A DNA stretch of 64,000 bases from Rivularia sp. MS3 (lineage in GTDB: Bacteria > Cyanobacteriota > Cyanobacteriia > Cyanobacteriales > Nostocaceae). Both the position numbers and the translations under genes were made by a program. Under the pieces are notes generated by a model, which saw only the letters and a list, made by a program, of their open reading frames with translations, searched no databases and was not told the origin of the DNA. Positions within the stretch are counted from its first letter, which is position 1. Each line of letters opens with the position of its first letter. Below are positions 62,303 to 64,000 of this stretch, one piece after another. The stretch lies in NCBI GenBank assembly GCA_019192545.1, contig JAHCMI010000006.1, positions 1-64,000 on the forward strand, written 5' to 3'.

Positions 62303-63121
62303 TTACTTTCCACTAGTTACTTTTTCAATTAGGCTCATAACTGCACTACGGCTGAGTTTTGGCTTTCCAAGAGTCAAAACATCCAAAGTCGCATGAGCTA
62401 ATGTCAAGGGAATGATACAAAAATTAAAAGCAGGACCTTGAGGAAGTGCTTTAGTATAGGCATCAGCTAGAGACAGGTTGCGACGAGCATACATTTGCAT
62501 ATTCTCTTTCGTCCAACCATTGGGAAAGAAATCCACTCCGCGTTCTAAATCATCACTGGTATTGCGGAGAATATTAACAGCTTGCAAACCCCTACCAAAG
62601 CCTATTGCTTGGGAACGGTTGGTTGTGGTGCCATCGTACCAAGCCCATAAGTCTGATAGCATTAATCCCACAGCACCAGCGACGCTGAAGGTGTAACAAT
62701 CCAAGTCAGATTCTGTATCAATTTTCCAGCCCGTAAGCGCCCAGTGAGCCATCCTGTCTGCCATTGCTGCGGTTGCATCCCAAATACGGGGAGCAATGCT
62801 TTCTGGAGCTAAAGCTACCCATTCTCCAATACGAGTTGTTACCTCTGGTAGAGGTTGAGAAGAGCTATTAAATAGCATGGAAAAGTCATCAACAGCAGTT
62901 TCTAAGGCAGTTGATTGCAGTTTTAAGCTAATCTTTCTTAAGAGTTGAGCTTTAGATGAATTATCCAGACTGGGATGATCTTCAACTTCATCAATGGCAC
63001 GCATACACAAATATGCAGAAGCAGTTGCCTCTTGAAGCCCGGAAGGTAAACGACTAATTGGGATATAAAAGGTACGGCTAGTTTCTTCTAGAGCTTTGAG
63101 AGCATTCTTGCATGAATTCAT
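62303..63121 (-). CDS. Squalene synthase (phytoene/squalene synthase family)
   Basis: 272 residues. The two Asp-rich motifs are YLCMRAIDEVEDHP and NILRNTSDDLERGVDFFP, which bind the diphosphates of two farnesyl diphosphates through magnesium. The start (TSRTFYIPISRLPSGLQEAT) is also typical. In an operon with a squalene epoxidase-cyclase fusion, squalene is the natural product. It is shorter than eukaryotic squalene synthase and lacks a C-terminal membrane anchor. It is the promoter-proximal gene of the cluster, which then reads leftwards. Confidence 0.92.
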   Translation of the reverse strand: MNSCKNALKALEETSRTFYIPISRLPSGLQEATASAYLCMRAIDEVEDHPSLDNSSKAQLLRKISLKLQSTALETAVDDFSMLFNSSSQPLPEVTTRIGEWVALAPESIAPRIWDATAAMADRMAHWALTGWKIDTESDLDCYTFSVAGAVGLMLSDLWAWYDGTTTNRSQAIGFGRGLQAVNILRNTSDDLERGVDFFPNGWTKENMQMYARRNLSLADAYTKALPQGPAFNFCIIPLTLAHATLDVLTLGKPKLSRSAVMSLIEKVTSGK

Positions 63122-63171
63122 TATTGTTCCCTATAAACCTATAAAATAGATAGCTGTCGATTGTCTCTTAA

Positions 63172-63903
63172 AAACAACGTCGTCAACACTACAATCCCGA
63201 TGGTAGCGATATCTTTAACTTACTGATTTCAGCACGGGATGAAAATGGTGAACCAATGACAGATGAAGAGTTACATGATGAATTACTAGTTCTTTTAATG
63301 GCTGGTCATGAAATCACCGCAGCAGCCATGACTTGGGCATTGTATTGGACGCATTCTCTAGCAAATGTGGAAAATAGAATATTAGAAGAGCTAGATACTT
63401 TGCATGTTTCAAAAGACCCAATCAGCGTTTCCCAACTGCCATACCTCACGGCTGTTTGTAAAGAAACCCTACGTCTTTATCCCGCCGCAATTGCTTCTTC
63501 TGCACGACTTGTCACCTCGTCCGTTGAGTTGGGGAGCCATAAATTAGACCCTGGTACAATGGTGATGCCTTGTATTTATTTAACTCATCATCGTCAAGAT
63601 TTATATCCCGATTCCAAACAGTTTCAACCCGAGCGCTTTTTAAAACGACAGTTTTCTCCCTATGAATATTTCCCATACGGAGGCGGAAATCGTAGCTGTA
63701 TTGGCGCAGCTTTTGCGATGTTTGAAATGAAGTTGGTTTTGGCAACTATGTTGGCAAAATATAAGCTGGCTCTGAGCGAGAACCAAACCGTACACCCTCA
63801 GTATCAAAGTTTTTTGCTGGCACCTGCTGGTGGAGTAAAAATGATTGTTGAGAAATCGGCGAAATCTAATGAAGCTAAAATGTTTACAGCTCAAAAAAAT
63901 TAG
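63172..63903 (+). pseudogene. CYP110-like cytochrome P450, N-terminal half missing
   Basis: The frame is open from 63172 after a stop and begins inside a P450 (RRQHYNPDGSDIFNLLISAR). It contains the I helix (MAGHEITAAAMTW), ExxR (KETLRLYP), the PERF motif and the heme loop FPYGGGNRSCIG, in the pattern of the cyanobacterial CYP110 family. About 200 N-terminal residues are absent, and an internal ATG at 63256 would give only 215 residues. It lies 50 bases from the divergent squalene synthase gene, so an insertion or rearrangement of the cluster edge probably removed the start. Confidence 0.85.
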
Positions 63904-63965
63904 CACAACATATAGTTAATATACATAACAAAATTAGATTTTTTTAGTAAAAAATTGATATTTGC

Positions 63966-64000
63966 ATGACTATTTTAGTTACTGGTGCTTCCGGTCATTT
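63966..64000 (+). CDS. Start of a second 3-beta-HSD/SdmB-like gene (3' partial)
   Basis: The visible 11 codons (MTILVTGASGH) are the same as the N terminus of the dehydrogenase at 53298. The ATG follows an AT-rich 62-base gap after the P450 fragment. The gene runs out of the window. Confidence 0.7.
   Translation, partial: MTILVTGASGH

Noticed and set aside
1-64000. tRNA, rRNA or CRISPR loci
   Set aside because: No cloverleaf, rRNA-like conserved block or repeat-spacer array was recognised on either strand by eye.

Overview
The window looks like a filamentous, probably heterocyst-forming (Nostocales-type) cyanobacterium. The DNA is AT-rich. The cyanobacterial HIP1 octamer GCGATCGC recurs (for example near 5238, 14995, 18110, 25229, 42850, 51606, 61545). 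There are heptamer-type short tandem repeats, and the gene families are typical of these genomes (WD40/caspase, CHASE2/DUF1822, NACHT-WD40, Uma2, DUF928). No rRNA or tRNA was found.

Left part (1-28 kb), signalling and secondary metabolism. A WD40/TPR protein (5' end cut off by the window) precedes a two-headed caspase/CHAT protease. A four-gene set follows: a sigma-like HTH protein, a DUF1822 protein, a CHAT-CHASE2 membrane protein and a DUF928-like protein. Then comes a compact class II lanthipeptide locus: a precursor with a double-Gly leader, LanM, a C39-peptidase ABC exporter, and an HlyD-like adaptor with a large internal deletion. A secreted tandem-repeat protein lies downstream and shares a 52-nt upstream element with the precursor gene. 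Next are a ParDE toxin-antitoxin pair, a four-helix-bundle protein, a CDP-alcohol phosphotransferase-like protein and a NACHT-WD40 gene broken by a tandem-repeat insertion and a frameshift.

Middle (28-50 kb), gene-poor accessory DNA. A complete IscB sits behind a predicted omega-RNA, next to a truncated host gene. A TnpB element similarly abuts a truncated gene. Pseudogenes (Uma2, tyrosine recombinase) lie between them. From 36 to 50 kb there is a plasmid- or ICE-like module: an FtsK/SpoIIIE-type DNA translocase, an NlpC/P60-like cell-wall hydrolase, a chain of small overlapping membrane-protein genes, a Sak4-like ATPase, a ribbon-helix-helix regulator, a DinD/antirepressor-like protein and a winged-helix replication-type protein. 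I saw no relaxase or VirB4.

Right part (50.8-64 kb), the most remarkable region. Ten codirectional minus-strand genes read as a nearly complete sterol pathway: squalene synthase, ERG24-type sterol C14 reductase, a single-polypeptide squalene epoxidase-oxidosqualene cyclase fusion, ERG2/sigma-1-receptor-type C8 isomerase, Rieske oxygenase, TMEM97/EBP (EXPERA)-type membrane protein, geranylgeranyl-reductase-like FAD enzyme, 3-beta-HSD/SdmB-like dehydrogenase, CYP51 and a second Rieske oxygenase. They would convert farnesyl diphosphate to squalene, oxidosqualene and a cyclised triterpenol, then demethylate at C14 and C4, reduce the 14-double bond and move the 8-double bond. At the right edge a truncated CYP110-like P450 and the start of a second 3-beta-HSD-like gene run on the plus strand, so related genes continue beyond the window. 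Functions come from motif recognition alone; no database search was possible.
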